Shown: piece by piece, positions 20,257 to 27,838 of the stretch | Layout: every line of letters begins with the position of its first letter | Numbering within the stretch: position 1 is the stretch's first letter | NCBI RefSeq assembly: GCF_902459485.1 | Contig: NZ_LR699120.1 | Span: 62,001-126,000 of the forward strand | Direction of reading: 5' to 3' | DNA: 64,000 nt | DNA from: Aquicella siphonis | Lineage (GTDB): Bacteria; Pseudomonadota; Gammaproteobacteria; DSM-16500 | Translations under genes and position numbers: made by a program | The notes under the pieces: model-generated | Databases searched by the model: none | The model's input: the letters and a program-made list of their open reading frames with translations, nothing else | What the model was told of the DNA's origin: nothing

Positions 20257-21321
20257 ATGATCAAGCTCTATGGACGGTTGGTTGCGTCTCTATTCTTCCT
20301 GCTATTCTCTTGCGTATACTCGTGTGTCTACGCCGTTAATATAGATAAAATAGTTGTGTTTGGTGACAGTCTCTCTGATTCAGGCAACATTTTTTCACTG
20401 ACTGCCATGGCGCATAATTCCATTCCCTTGATTCCTGTCATCCCCAAGGATCCGCCCTATTACAACGGCAGATTCTCCAATGGCTTGATCTGGACGGATC
20501 ATCTCGCCATGGAAATGCATGCGGAACAAATTAATTATGCTTATGGGGGATCGTGGGCAGAACCTTTCAAGGATTCAAAACTCATTATTCCCTTCGGTCT
20601 GGGCATGCAGGTGAATTTTTATCTGGTTTCATCAGCGCTGGACTTCCATAAGGAGAATCACTTATATGTGATCTGGTCCGGGGGAAACGATTATGTGAAC
20701 GGCCGTGCCGATGCCGATGAAGCGACGACGAATACGGTCGCATCCATTCAAAGCCAGATTGACTGGCTGGTGTATTATGGCGCGAAAAACCTGCTGGTTT
20801 TGAATGTTCCCGACTTGGGCGCGGTACCTGAAGTGACCGCCAGGGGGCCGGATTTCATCGCGGGCGTGCGCAGGCTGGTGACGCTGCATAACCAAAAATT
20901 TGCTGACATGATACGGAAAATGCAACTGGTTTACCCAGAGGTAAAAATTGTCAGCGGCGATACGACGCAATACTTTGATGATCTCATCGTCAATCCTGAC
21001 AAATTTCATTTGAAAAATGTGACCCAGGCCTGTTATGACGGCGGGTACTGGTTAAAAGCCCGAGGGCTTGACACCCGGGAATTCAAGGCTGTCCAGGCGG
21101 CGCGGCAAGCCGATATTGACATTCTGAACACTCCTTCTCTCAGGACGGCTTACCTGACTTCAGAAATGTCATTGGCGGGCGAAAAGTCTTGTGCTAACCC
21201 TGATGAATATCTGTTTTGGGATCACATTCATCCGACCCGTGTTGTCCATCAGCTGATCTCATCCATTCTTGTCAGAGAATTGCGCGCACATGGAATCTAC
21301 GGCCGGAACGAGGCACAGTGA
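20257..21321 (+). CDS. Secreted GDSL-family lipase/acyltransferase (PlaA-like)
   Basis: 354 residues with a signal peptide (hydrophobic core about residues 8-24, cleavage near V-Y-A). Block I is V-V-F-G-D-S-L-S-D-S-G with catalytic Ser 38; block III W-S-G-G-N-D-Y is near residue 142; block V D-H-I-H-P-T near residue 322 supplies Asp and His. Y-Y-N-G-R-F-S-N-G and Y-G-G are typical of lysophospholipase/GCAT enzymes such as Legionella PlaA. It probably hydrolyses lysophospholipids or other lipid esters outside the cytoplasm. AAGGA precedes ATG 20257. A GC-rich inverted repeat (about 20149-20168) lies before it without a T tract. I cannot say whether it is released or stays periplasmic. Confidence 0.9.
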   Translation: MIKLYGRLVASLFFLLFSCVYSCVYAVNIDKIVVFGDSLSDSGNIFSLTAMAHNSIPLIPVIPKDPPYYNGRFSNGLIWTDHLAMEMHAEQINYAYGGSWAEPFKDSKLIIPFGLGMQVNFYLVSSALDFHKENHLYVIWSGGNDYVNGRADADEATTNTVASIQSQIDWLVYYGAKNLLVLNVPDLGAVPEVTARGPDFIAGVRRLVTLHNQKFADMIRKMQLVYPEVKIVSGDTTQYFDDLIVNPDKFHLKNVTQACYDGGYWLKARGLDTREFKAVQAARQADIDILNTPSLRTAYLTSEMSLAGEKSCANPDEYLFWDHIHPTRVVHQLISSILVRELRAHGIYGRNEAQ

Positions 21322-21455
21322 TCTCATGATATTGCGGATGTAAAATCGGCTTGAATCGTGATAGTCTAGCCCACCCTGACAATGCGGCACGCAAAAGAAA
21401 GGCCGGGTTTTTCTCTTGTGTGCGCACATTTATTATTTCATAAGGAATGGCTCAG

Positions 21456-22385
21456 ATGTGGTTCAAGCAAGTCCAGCTTTTTCAATTAACCTCACCCATA
21501 CAATCCTCTCCCAACGCGCTTGCGGAAAAACTTGAGCCCTTGGCGTTTAACCCCTGCCTGCCTTCCATGCCATCCAGCGCAGGCTGGATTTCGCCCGTGG
21601 AAGAGGAAGGTGCTCCGCTGGCGCGAGGCTTGAACGGCTGTATCATGTTCTGTCTGCAGGCGGAAGAAAAAATATTACCGGCAAGCGTGGTGACGCAAAC
21701 CTTGAAAGAAAAAATCAGGCAGATAGAGCTTGCGGAAGGGCGCAGGGTCCGGCAAAAGGAAAAGCTGTCATACAAGGAGGAAGTCACACAGACATTACTG
21801 CCCAGGGCATTCAGCAAGTATTCACGGACTTATGCATATATAGATACGAGAAATCAATGGCTGGTTCTGAATTCTACCAGTCCCAAAAAAACGGAAGCGT
21901 TTCTCTCAATGTTTAAAAAATCACTGGGTGATGGCATTTGTTCCATTGATGTGATCAAGCCTGCTTCGATTGTCACTCAATGGCTGAAGAACAAGGATTA
22001 TCCTCAAGCTTTTTCCATAGAAAAATTTTGTGTACTGCAAGATCCGGACCAGCAAAATCGTGTTATACGCTGCCAGCAGCAGGATTTGTTCGATTCCAGC
22101 ATTCAGTCCCTGGTCAAGGATGGCTGTGAGGCGATTCAGATTGGTTTATGCTGGCATGATAAGCTGTCTTTTGTCATGGCCGATGATTTTTCTTTTCGCA
22201 GCATACACTTGGCGGATGATGATCTGGCTGAAATTCAGGATGAAATGGAAAGCCGCCAACAAAAATTTGACGCGGATTTTGTCATGATGACGGAAATGTA
22301 TGCGGGATTGATTAACGATTTACTCGCGGCGTTCGCCAAGGAGAAAAAGCCGGAAGCTGTTAAGAAACTTGCCATGACCGGGTGA
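21456..22385 (+). CDS. rdgC: Recombination-associated protein RdgC
   Basis: 309 residues. The N-terminal M-W-F-K-Q-V-Q-L-F-Q-L matches the RdgC start, and further RdgC features follow: E-E-K-I-L-P-A-S-V-V near residue 70, L-L-P-R-A-F-S-K-Y-S near 115, and Q-Q-K-F-D-A-D-F-V-M-M-T-E near the end. RdgC forms a ring-shaped dimer around DNA and modulates RecA filament formation. The frame opens with ATG 21447, but ATG 21456 is preferred: AGGA lies 9 bases before it, whereas at 21447 it would touch the start codon. It stands among effector-like genes without an obvious functional link. Confidence 0.92.
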   Translation: MWFKQVQLFQLTSPIQSSPNALAEKLEPLAFNPCLPSMPSSAGWISPVEEEGAPLARGLNGCIMFCLQAEEKILPASVVTQTLKEKIRQIELAEGRRVRQKEKLSYKEEVTQTLLPRAFSKYSRTYAYIDTRNQWLVLNSTSPKKTEAFLSMFKKSLGDGICSIDVIKPASIVTQWLKNKDYPQAFSIEKFCVLQDPDQQNRVIRCQQQDLFDSSIQSLVKDGCEAIQIGLCWHDKLSFVMADDFSFRSIHLADDDLAEIQDEMESRQQKFDADFVMMTEMYAGLINDLLAAFAKEKKPEAVKKLAMTG

Positions 22386-22488
22386 GATGCGGATACGGGG
22401 TTTTTTGATGTTCTTGTCCGCCGAGACGAGTGAAGGTGTTGTTTGTTCGCGGCGGATATGCTTTTTCCATCCGGGAAGTTGAATATAT

Positions 22489-22521
22489 ATTAACCATATG
22501 TTAAGTTGTTGTTCATATAAT
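22489..22521 (+). promoter_or_regulatory. PmrA-like box and TATAAT -10 before the ADP-ribosyltransferase gene
   Basis: TTAA at 22490-22493 and 22501-22504 repeat with an 11-base period; TATAAT at 22516-22521 begins 11 bases after the second repeat, the same layout as at 18348. Here the base before each TTAA is A and G instead of the usual C, so the site is weaker. Transcription would begin a few bases before the foldback element. Confidence 0.5.
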
Positions 22522-22524
22522 TCA

Positions 22525-22682
22525 ATTTAACAGAGAATGTTCATTGAACTGTGTCAGTCCTTTGCCATGACTGCTTCGCTCCAAACGCCACATCCATGTG
22601 GCAACGGATTTCATCCTGAAATCCAGTCGCTTATCTGTCATGGCAAAGGACTGACACAGTTCAATGAACATTCTCATTTAAC
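22525..22682. repeat. Foldback (MITE-like) element with 39-bp perfect inverted arms
   Basis: Bases 22533-22571 and 22637-22675 are perfect 39-base inverted copies. The 65-base centre contains two smaller hairpins, 22588-22601 (CCACAT/ATGTGG) and 22606-22624 (GGATTTCA/TGAAATCC). The 7-base sequence ATTTAAC occurs directly on both sides (22525-22531 and 22676-22682), as a target-site duplication would. There is no transposase. The element lies between the -10 at 22516 and the start codon at 22691, so its RNA would fold into a long hairpin in the 5' leader. The other parts of the 22386-22690 gap hold only the promoter. Confidence 0.85.
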
Positions 22683-22690
22683 GAGAGTGT

Positions 22691-23554
22691 ATGCAACGAC
22701 TACATCCCGGTTATCTTCAGGCATTCAATGAAGCATTTGATCGTTATGCCCAGCAAGCAGACAGGCCGGGTTACCAGCCTACTTTTTTTGGGCGGATCAG
22801 ACATTCGAAATCAAAATATCCTGCGCTTCTTGAGATGGAGCACGCCTTGCTGTCGTCCAATATTCAAGACCAGAAGAATATTATCATTCAAAGTCTTCTC
22901 GGTTCCAAATTGAAAGCAAACAATTATTCATTTCGCACCTATTTAGTAGAGGTGTTGACAGAGCAATTTCCCGATGAAGCCTGGGAACAATTTGATAATA
23001 AAAAAATTGTTTTTTTCCAGCAGCAAAACAGTGGTGAAGCGGGTCCGACTTATTTGTATCGGGGCAGCTTGCAGGATCCGGATGATGCATTTTTAAACGG
23101 CATGACAGAGGGATATCAATCGGGTGATATCGAGGATTACGCGGATGTTTCAAATTACAGCACAGGTGTCAGCACATCAAAAAGTGCTCGTATTGCCAGT
23201 TTTTATACCAGCCAAATCAGAACAGATCATTACGGTGTGCATGAATTTTTCGGCTTTCTGTATCAAATTCATTACCGGGATAGTTTTGGAATAGACATCG
23301 ATGCGACACAGTCAGCGAGAACATCCAGTTATCCGGTGACGGGAACCAAGCAGGAAGTCAATATTATCAAGGGCATCAAAACGGAAGACATAGTAGGATG
23401 CGGATATCTTGACGAATATGGCCAGTATGTGCAGACAAGGGCGAATCCCCGCTATAACCCACTCAGGGTTGCAGCCAGGGTTCAGGATAAAAAAGCCATG
23501 CTGAAGCAGATTTTTACCGTGGAACAACAGAAAGCTTCATGCGCACTGTTGTGA
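22691..23554 (+). CDS. Cholera-toxin-like ADP-ribosyltransferase with C-terminal CaaX box
   Basis: 287 residues, GAGAG before ATG 22691. The C-terminal half lines up with the R-S-E ADP-ribosyltransferases of the cholera/heat-labile enterotoxin A type. Y-L-Y-R-G has R124, G-V-S-T-S-K-S-A-R has the STS at 161-163, and K-Q-E-V-N-I-I-K-G-I has catalytic E222. Then comes I-V-G-C-G-Y-L-D-E-Y-G, like the enterotoxin segment that follows its E-x-E. The first Glu of E-x-E is K220 here, which may change target preference. The protein ends C-A-L-L, a CaaX motif of the geranylgeranylated type, used by host prenyl transferases on several Legionella effectors. No signal peptide is visible. A translocated membrane-targeted toxin is the likeliest role; activity is unproven. 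Confidence 0.8.
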   Translation: MQRLHPGYLQAFNEAFDRYAQQADRPGYQPTFFGRIRHSKSKYPALLEMEHALLSSNIQDQKNIIIQSLLGSKLKANNYSFRTYLVEVLTEQFPDEAWEQFDNKKIVFFQQQNSGEAGPTYLYRGSLQDPDDAFLNGMTEGYQSGDIEDYADVSNYSTGVSTSKSARIASFYTSQIRTDHYGVHEFFGFLYQIHYRDSFGIDIDATQSARTSSYPVTGTKQEVNIIKGIKTEDIVGCGYLDEYGQYVQTRANPRYNPLRVAARVQDKKAMLKQIFTVEQQKASCALL

Positions 23555-23733
23555 TCTGCACATTGTCATATTCCTTCTTCAGTGATATACACTTCATTTT
23601 TCAAGACATGAATCGGATGAGTACCAGGAAGCCATGATGCGGCCTGCCCGCCCGATCAGGCAACCTATGGTAGTATACGATCGAATTGTTGATTATACTG
23701 CCTCGCAAGAAACTTCAATTCAAGGAGACTAAC

Positions 23734-25251
23734 ATGGTGCATGAGACCCAGGATTCAGTGGGTGCGAGTCAAAAGTCGGGGAATGATGTCTACACTGTTC
23801 CTCACTTTATTGGTGGCAAAAAACTGCTTCCCCAGGGTAGAACCCTCGATATTTATAATCCTGCGACAGGTTCTGTTATCGGTCAGGTAGGCGTGGCAAA
23901 CAGTCACACCGTTGACCAGGCGGTCCAGGCTGCCAAATCTGCTTTTATTTCCTGGTCGGGCACCACTCCTCCGCAACGGGCAAAGATACTTTTCCGTTTT
24001 AAAACCCTGCTAGAACAAAATCGCGATCAGCTGATCCGTTATATTACCCAGGAACATGGAAAAACTTTGAGTGAAGCCCAAGGCTCTCTTCAGCGTGGAA
24101 TGGATGTAGTGGATTTCACCTGCGGCATACCCAGCCATTTAAAAAGTGCTTACGCAGGCGACGTGGGTACGGGTGTCGACAGTTACTCTCTTTATCAGCC
24201 GCTAGGCGTGTGCGTGGGTATTACTCCCTTCAATTTTCCGGCAATGATTCCATTATGGATGTTTCCCATGGCCATTGCCTGCGGCAATACTTTCGTGTTG
24301 AAACCCTCAGAAAAAGATCCTTCGTGTGCCTTGCGCATGGTGGAATTGGCAAAGGAAGCGGGTGTGCCTGAAGGGGTCGTGAATCTGGTCAACGGGGACA
24401 GGGAAACTGTAGATGCGCTTATCACGCATCCTGATGTCAAGGCAGTCAGTTTTGTAGGCTCATCAACGGTTGCGGAACATGTCTATACGACTGCCACAGC
24501 CCATCATAAGCGGGCGCAGGCGTTTGGCGGGGCCAAGAATCATTGTGTCGTGATGCCGGATGCGGATCTGGATCAGGCGGCGCAAGCGCTGGTAACCGCG
24601 GCGTATGACTGTGCCGGAGAGCGCTGCATGGCTATCTCGGTCGTCATTGCGGTCGGAGACCAGGTTGCGGACAAGCTGGTTGAAAAAATGAAACCCTTGA
24701 TCACTAATCTGAAAATCGGGCCGGGGTCGAAAGCGGAGGTACAAATGGGCCCCCTGGTCACGCGTGAACATCTGGAAAAAGTCAAATCCTATATAAATAT
24801 CGGCAAGCAGGAAGGCGCCACCCTGGTTGTTGATGGCAGCGAATACAAACCCGCTGAACACAGGCAAGGTTTTTTCATGGGCGGCTGTCTGTTCGATCAC
24901 GTCAAGCCGGGCATGCGTATTTATAATGAGGAAATATTTGGCCCTGTTCTTTCTGTGGTACGTGTGCCGGATTTTGAAACTGCTTTGCAACTGATCAATG
25001 ATCATGAATATGGAAATGGCACCGCGATTTTCACTAATGACGGCTACACAGCTCGCACCTTTGCGGACAAGGTGCAGGTTGGAATGGTAGGAGTTAACGT
25101 GCCTGTTCCGGTTCCCGTCGCCTATCATAGTTTTGGTGGCTGGAAGCGATCGATATTTTCAGACATAGGCATGTATGGAAATGACGCGATTCGATTCTAT
25201 ACCAAATTGAAGACCGTGACGCAACGCTGGTTTGCTAAGGACAAGATATGA
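23734..25251 (+). CDS. mmsA: CoA-acylating methylmalonate-semialdehyde dehydrogenase
   Basis: 505 residues from ATG 23734 (AAGGAG site just before); the frame opens at 23686. It is an aldehyde dehydrogenase with P-F-N-F-P-A-M-I-P-L-W-M-F-P, F-V-L-K-P-S-E-K-D-P-S and the catalytic segment C-A-G-E-R-C-M-A, whose second Cys is near residue 298. M-A in place of the usual I-A/T-A and the F-P-A-M-I-P block are typical of MmsA, which oxidises (methyl)malonate semialdehyde to propionyl- or acetyl-CoA in valine, inositol or thymine breakdown. It overlaps mmsB by 4 bases, which supports the valine route. Confidence 0.93.
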   Translation: MVHETQDSVGASQKSGNDVYTVPHFIGGKKLLPQGRTLDIYNPATGSVIGQVGVANSHTVDQAVQAAKSAFISWSGTTPPQRAKILFRFKTLLEQNRDQLIRYITQEHGKTLSEAQGSLQRGMDVVDFTCGIPSHLKSAYAGDVGTGVDSYSLYQPLGVCVGITPFNFPAMIPLWMFPMAIACGNTFVLKPSEKDPSCALRMVELAKEAGVPEGVVNLVNGDRETVDALITHPDVKAVSFVGSSTVAEHVYTTATAHHKRAQAFGGAKNHCVVMPDADLDQAAQALVTAAYDCAGERCMAISVVIAVGDQVADKLVEKMKPLITNLKIGPGSKAEVQMGPLVTREHLEKVKSYINIGKQEGATLVVDGSEYKPAEHRQGFFMGGCLFDHVKPGMRIYNEEIFGPVLSVVRVPDFETALQLINDHEYGNGTAIFTNDGYTARTFADKVQVGMVGVNVPVPVPVAYHSFGGWKRSIFSDIGMYGNDAIRFYTKLKTVTQRWFAKDKI

Positions 25252-26147
25252 CAACGATAGGGTTTATCGGATTGGGTCATATGGGACACCCCATGGCGCA
25301 AAACCTGCTTAAAGCAGGTTTTAAGGTTTTTGTGCATGATGTTGTGCCTGATGCGGTTCAATCCATGACCAAAGAAGGGGCGATTGTCGCTCACTCTCTA
25401 GGCGAACTCGCGCAAGAATCGGATGTCATCATTACATCCGTGCAGACAGGGCAGCAAGTTGTCGATATCTGTTTGCCTCATGATGGGATATTTTCTCATA
25501 TCAAAGCCGGAAAATTGTTTATAGACTGTTCATCAATTGATATCGCCACGACACACATGCTGCATGAAGAAGCAGAAAAACTGCATATATCCATGCTGGA
25601 TGCGCCTGTGTCAGGCGGCGTCGCCGGAGCGCAGGCAGCGACATTGACTTTCATGGTTGGCGGCAGCAGCGAAAATTTTGAAAGAGCCAAGCCGGTATTG
25701 CAGGTCATGGGAAAAAAAATCGTGCATGCGGGGGCGTCAGGCAGCGGTCAGACCGCAAAGATTTGTAATAATTTGCTCTTGGGCATTTCCATGGTGGGTG
25801 TTTGCGAAGCTTTTGCTCTGGCGGACAAACTGGGCCTGGACCAGAAAAAATTCTTTGATATCAGCTCCAGTGCGTCAGGGCAATGCTGGGCGATGACAAG
25901 TTACTGCCCCGTGCCGGGGATTATTGAAAATGCACCCTCCAATAATCAATACAAGCCGGGATTCATGGCAAAAATGATGCTAAAGGATTTGCGCCTGGCT
26001 CATCATGCAGCAGAAGCGGTGAATGCAGCTATTCCACTGGGGGCAGCTGTGGCGGAACTGTATGAACTGTATGTTAATCAGGGGTTTGGGGAAACGGATT
26101 TTTCAGGCATTCTCCAATTTATCAGTAACCAAAAAAGGACTGACTGA
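25248..26147 (+). CDS. mmsB: 3-hydroxyisobutyrate dehydrogenase
   Basis: 299 residues. NAD-binding start I-G-F-I-G-L-G-H-M-G-H-P-M-A, substrate-binding D-A-P-V-S-G-G-V-A-G-A near residue 120 and catalytic Lys in G-S-G-Q-T-A-K-I-C-N-N near residue 170 define the beta-hydroxyacid dehydrogenase family. C-P-V-P-G near residue 220 is typical of 3-hydroxyisobutyrate dehydrogenases. The product, methylmalonate semialdehyde, is the MmsA substrate. Start overlaps the mmsA stop (ATGA), so the pair is coupled. Only these two valine-degradation genes are present here. Confidence 0.93.
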   Translation: MTTIGFIGLGHMGHPMAQNLLKAGFKVFVHDVVPDAVQSMTKEGAIVAHSLGELAQESDVIITSVQTGQQVVDICLPHDGIFSHIKAGKLFIDCSSIDIATTHMLHEEAEKLHISMLDAPVSGGVAGAQAATLTFMVGGSSENFERAKPVLQVMGKKIVHAGASGSGQTAKICNNLLLGISMVGVCEAFALADKLGLDQKKFFDISSSASGQCWAMTSYCPVPGIIENAPSNNQYKPGFMAKMMLKDLRLAHHAAEAVNAAIPLGAAVAELYELYVNQGFGETDFSGILQFISNQKRTD

Positions 26148-26149
26148 TT

Positions 26150-26608
26150 ATGCCTTACCAAAGAATTCTTGTTGCAGTGGACGGAAGCGCGACATCACAG
26201 ACGGCATTGAAAAATGCGGTTGTGTTGGCGAATGCCTTGAAAGCAAAGCTGCGCGTTATTCATGTGGTTGATGAATACCTGGGTTATATCGATGGATTGT
26301 CATTCGATCTGGATCAGTATATTCAGTCAATTCGACGTCATGGTGAACTGGTGCTGGCCAAGATGCGGGAAATAACAAATAAGGCTGGGGTTGAAGCCGA
26401 GTTTGACATGCACGAAATTTCAGAAGCACCAGCCCGGATACCGGAGCGCATCGTTGAAGACGCGAACCAGTGGAAAGCGGATTTGCTTGTCATAGGCACG
26501 CATGGCCGTAGCGGGCTAGGACGATTAATTTTAGGCAGTGTAGCCGATGCGGTCATTCGTCTGGCCCATATTCCCGTGTTGCTGACTCGCGGCGATGAAA
26601 ATGAATAA
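26150..26608 (+). CDS. Universal stress protein (UspA family)
   Basis: 152 residues with the Usp fold: I-L-V-A-V-D-G-S near the start and the ATP-binding motif G-T-H-G-R-S-G-L-G-R-L-I-L-G-S-V-A near residues 120-136, then I-P-V-L-L. The G-x2-G-x9-G-S pattern marks the nucleotide-binding subgroup. It follows mmsB by 2 bases and likely belongs to that operon. The stress to which it responds is unknown. Confidence 0.92.
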   Translation: MPYQRILVAVDGSATSQTALKNAVVLANALKAKLRVIHVVDEYLGYIDGLSFDLDQYIQSIRRHGELVLAKMREITNKAGVEAEFDMHEISEAPARIPERIVEDANQWKADLLVIGTHGRSGLGRLILGSVADAVIRLAHIPVLLTRGDENE

Positions 26609-26640
26609 TCATATTTTTGCATAGCAGACAGGAGCAGCGT

Positions 26641-27633
26641 ATGAAAAATCGACAGCTAGGCAGTACGCAGGTAAAAGTGGCAGAAATCGGGTTGGGATGC
26701 ATGGGCATGTCGGAATTTTACGGCAGCACAGATGTCAATGAATCCATTGTGACGTTACATCACGCACTGCGGCTAGGAGTCAATTTTTTTGATACGGCTG
26801 ATATGTATGGAATGGGTGCAAATGAAGAGTTGCTCGCCAAAGCATTCAAGGGTCAATGGGACAAAGTGATACTGGCGACCAAATTTGGTATTGTCCGTGA
26901 TCCCGGGCTTCCCCAGGGCAGAACCGTGAATGGCCGTCCTGAGTATGTCAAGACAGCCTGCGATGCCAGTTTGAAGCGTCTTGGCGTTGATGTGATCGAT
27001 CTTTATTATCTTCATAGAATGGATCCCAATGTACCCATAGAAGAGACCGTGGGAGCCATGGCTGATTTGGTGAAAGAAGGAAAAGTCCGTTACTTGGGAT
27101 TGTCTGAAATCAACGCAGATACGCTTGAAAAAGCCCATCGCGTACATCCGATTTCAGCGCTACAATCAGAATATTCGTTGTGGTACCGGGAGCCGGAAAA
27201 AGCCGTTATTCCATTATGTGAAAAATTGCGTATCAGCTTTGTGGCTTATTCACCGCTTGGCAGAGGATTTCTCACAAACAAGATCAATGCACTCTCCGAC
27301 CTGGAAGAAAATGATTATCGAAGAAGAATTCCACGATTTCAGGACAAGAATTTTAATATCAACCATCATCTGGTCGAGAAATTAAACGAGATGGCGATCG
27401 AAAAAAAATGCACGCCCGGGCAATTGTCCTTGGCATGGATTTTGGCGAAGTCCTCCATCATCATTCCCATTCCAGGGACCAAGCGGCGTTCCTATCTGGA
27501 AGAAAACGTCACTGCTTCACAAATTCAGTTAAGTCTGCAGGATATGGAAAGACTGGATAGCCTGTTTACGCCGGAAGCCGTATCGGGCGCACGTTACCCC
27601 GAAGCCATGATGCAGTTCGTGGGCGATCGTTAA
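26641..27633 (+). CDS. Aldo/keto reductase (AKR13-type)
   Basis: 330 residues from ATG 26641; the frame opens 8 codons earlier. The N-terminal L-G-S-T-Q-V-K-V-A-E-I-G-L-G-C-M-G-M-S segment, F-F-D-T-A-D-M-Y-G (catalytic Asp/Tyr), A-T-K-F-G (Lys) and Y-Y-L-H-R-M-D-P (His) are all present. The C-terminal P-I-P-G-T-K-R-R binds the NADPH phosphate. These enzymes reduce aldehydes and ketones; the substrate is unknown. It ends the mmsA-mmsB-usp run. Confidence 0.92.
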   Translation: MKNRQLGSTQVKVAEIGLGCMGMSEFYGSTDVNESIVTLHHALRLGVNFFDTADMYGMGANEELLAKAFKGQWDKVILATKFGIVRDPGLPQGRTVNGRPEYVKTACDASLKRLGVDVIDLYYLHRMDPNVPIEETVGAMADLVKEGKVRYLGLSEINADTLEKAHRVHPISALQSEYSLWYREPEKAVIPLCEKLRISFVAYSPLGRGFLTNKINALSDLEENDYRRRIPRFQDKNFNINHHLVEKLNEMAIEKKCTPGQLSLAWILAKSSIIIPIPGTKRRSYLEENVTASQIQLSLQDMERLDSLFTPEAVSGARYPEAMMQFVGDR

Positions 27634-27838
27634 AACGGGTTTTGTGGCGGTGTGAAGCCGGGAAGTGTCACGAACATTTTTCGGATAAGACACCGGATTG
27701 GCTGGAACGGCTTTTCAGGGAACGAGGGAAAGACGCGGGGGGATGCGCGGATTGCCCATGGGACTGGAATTGGAAACAGTTTGCAGGTATTATGCAGAAA
27801 ATCGAAGCAGCTAATTGTTAGTTATTACAACAACTTGT

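Noticed and set aside
22537-22731. Open frame of 64 codons across the foldback element
   Set aside because: It exists only because the inverted arms lack stops, has no ribosome site and overlaps the real start of the next gene in another frame.
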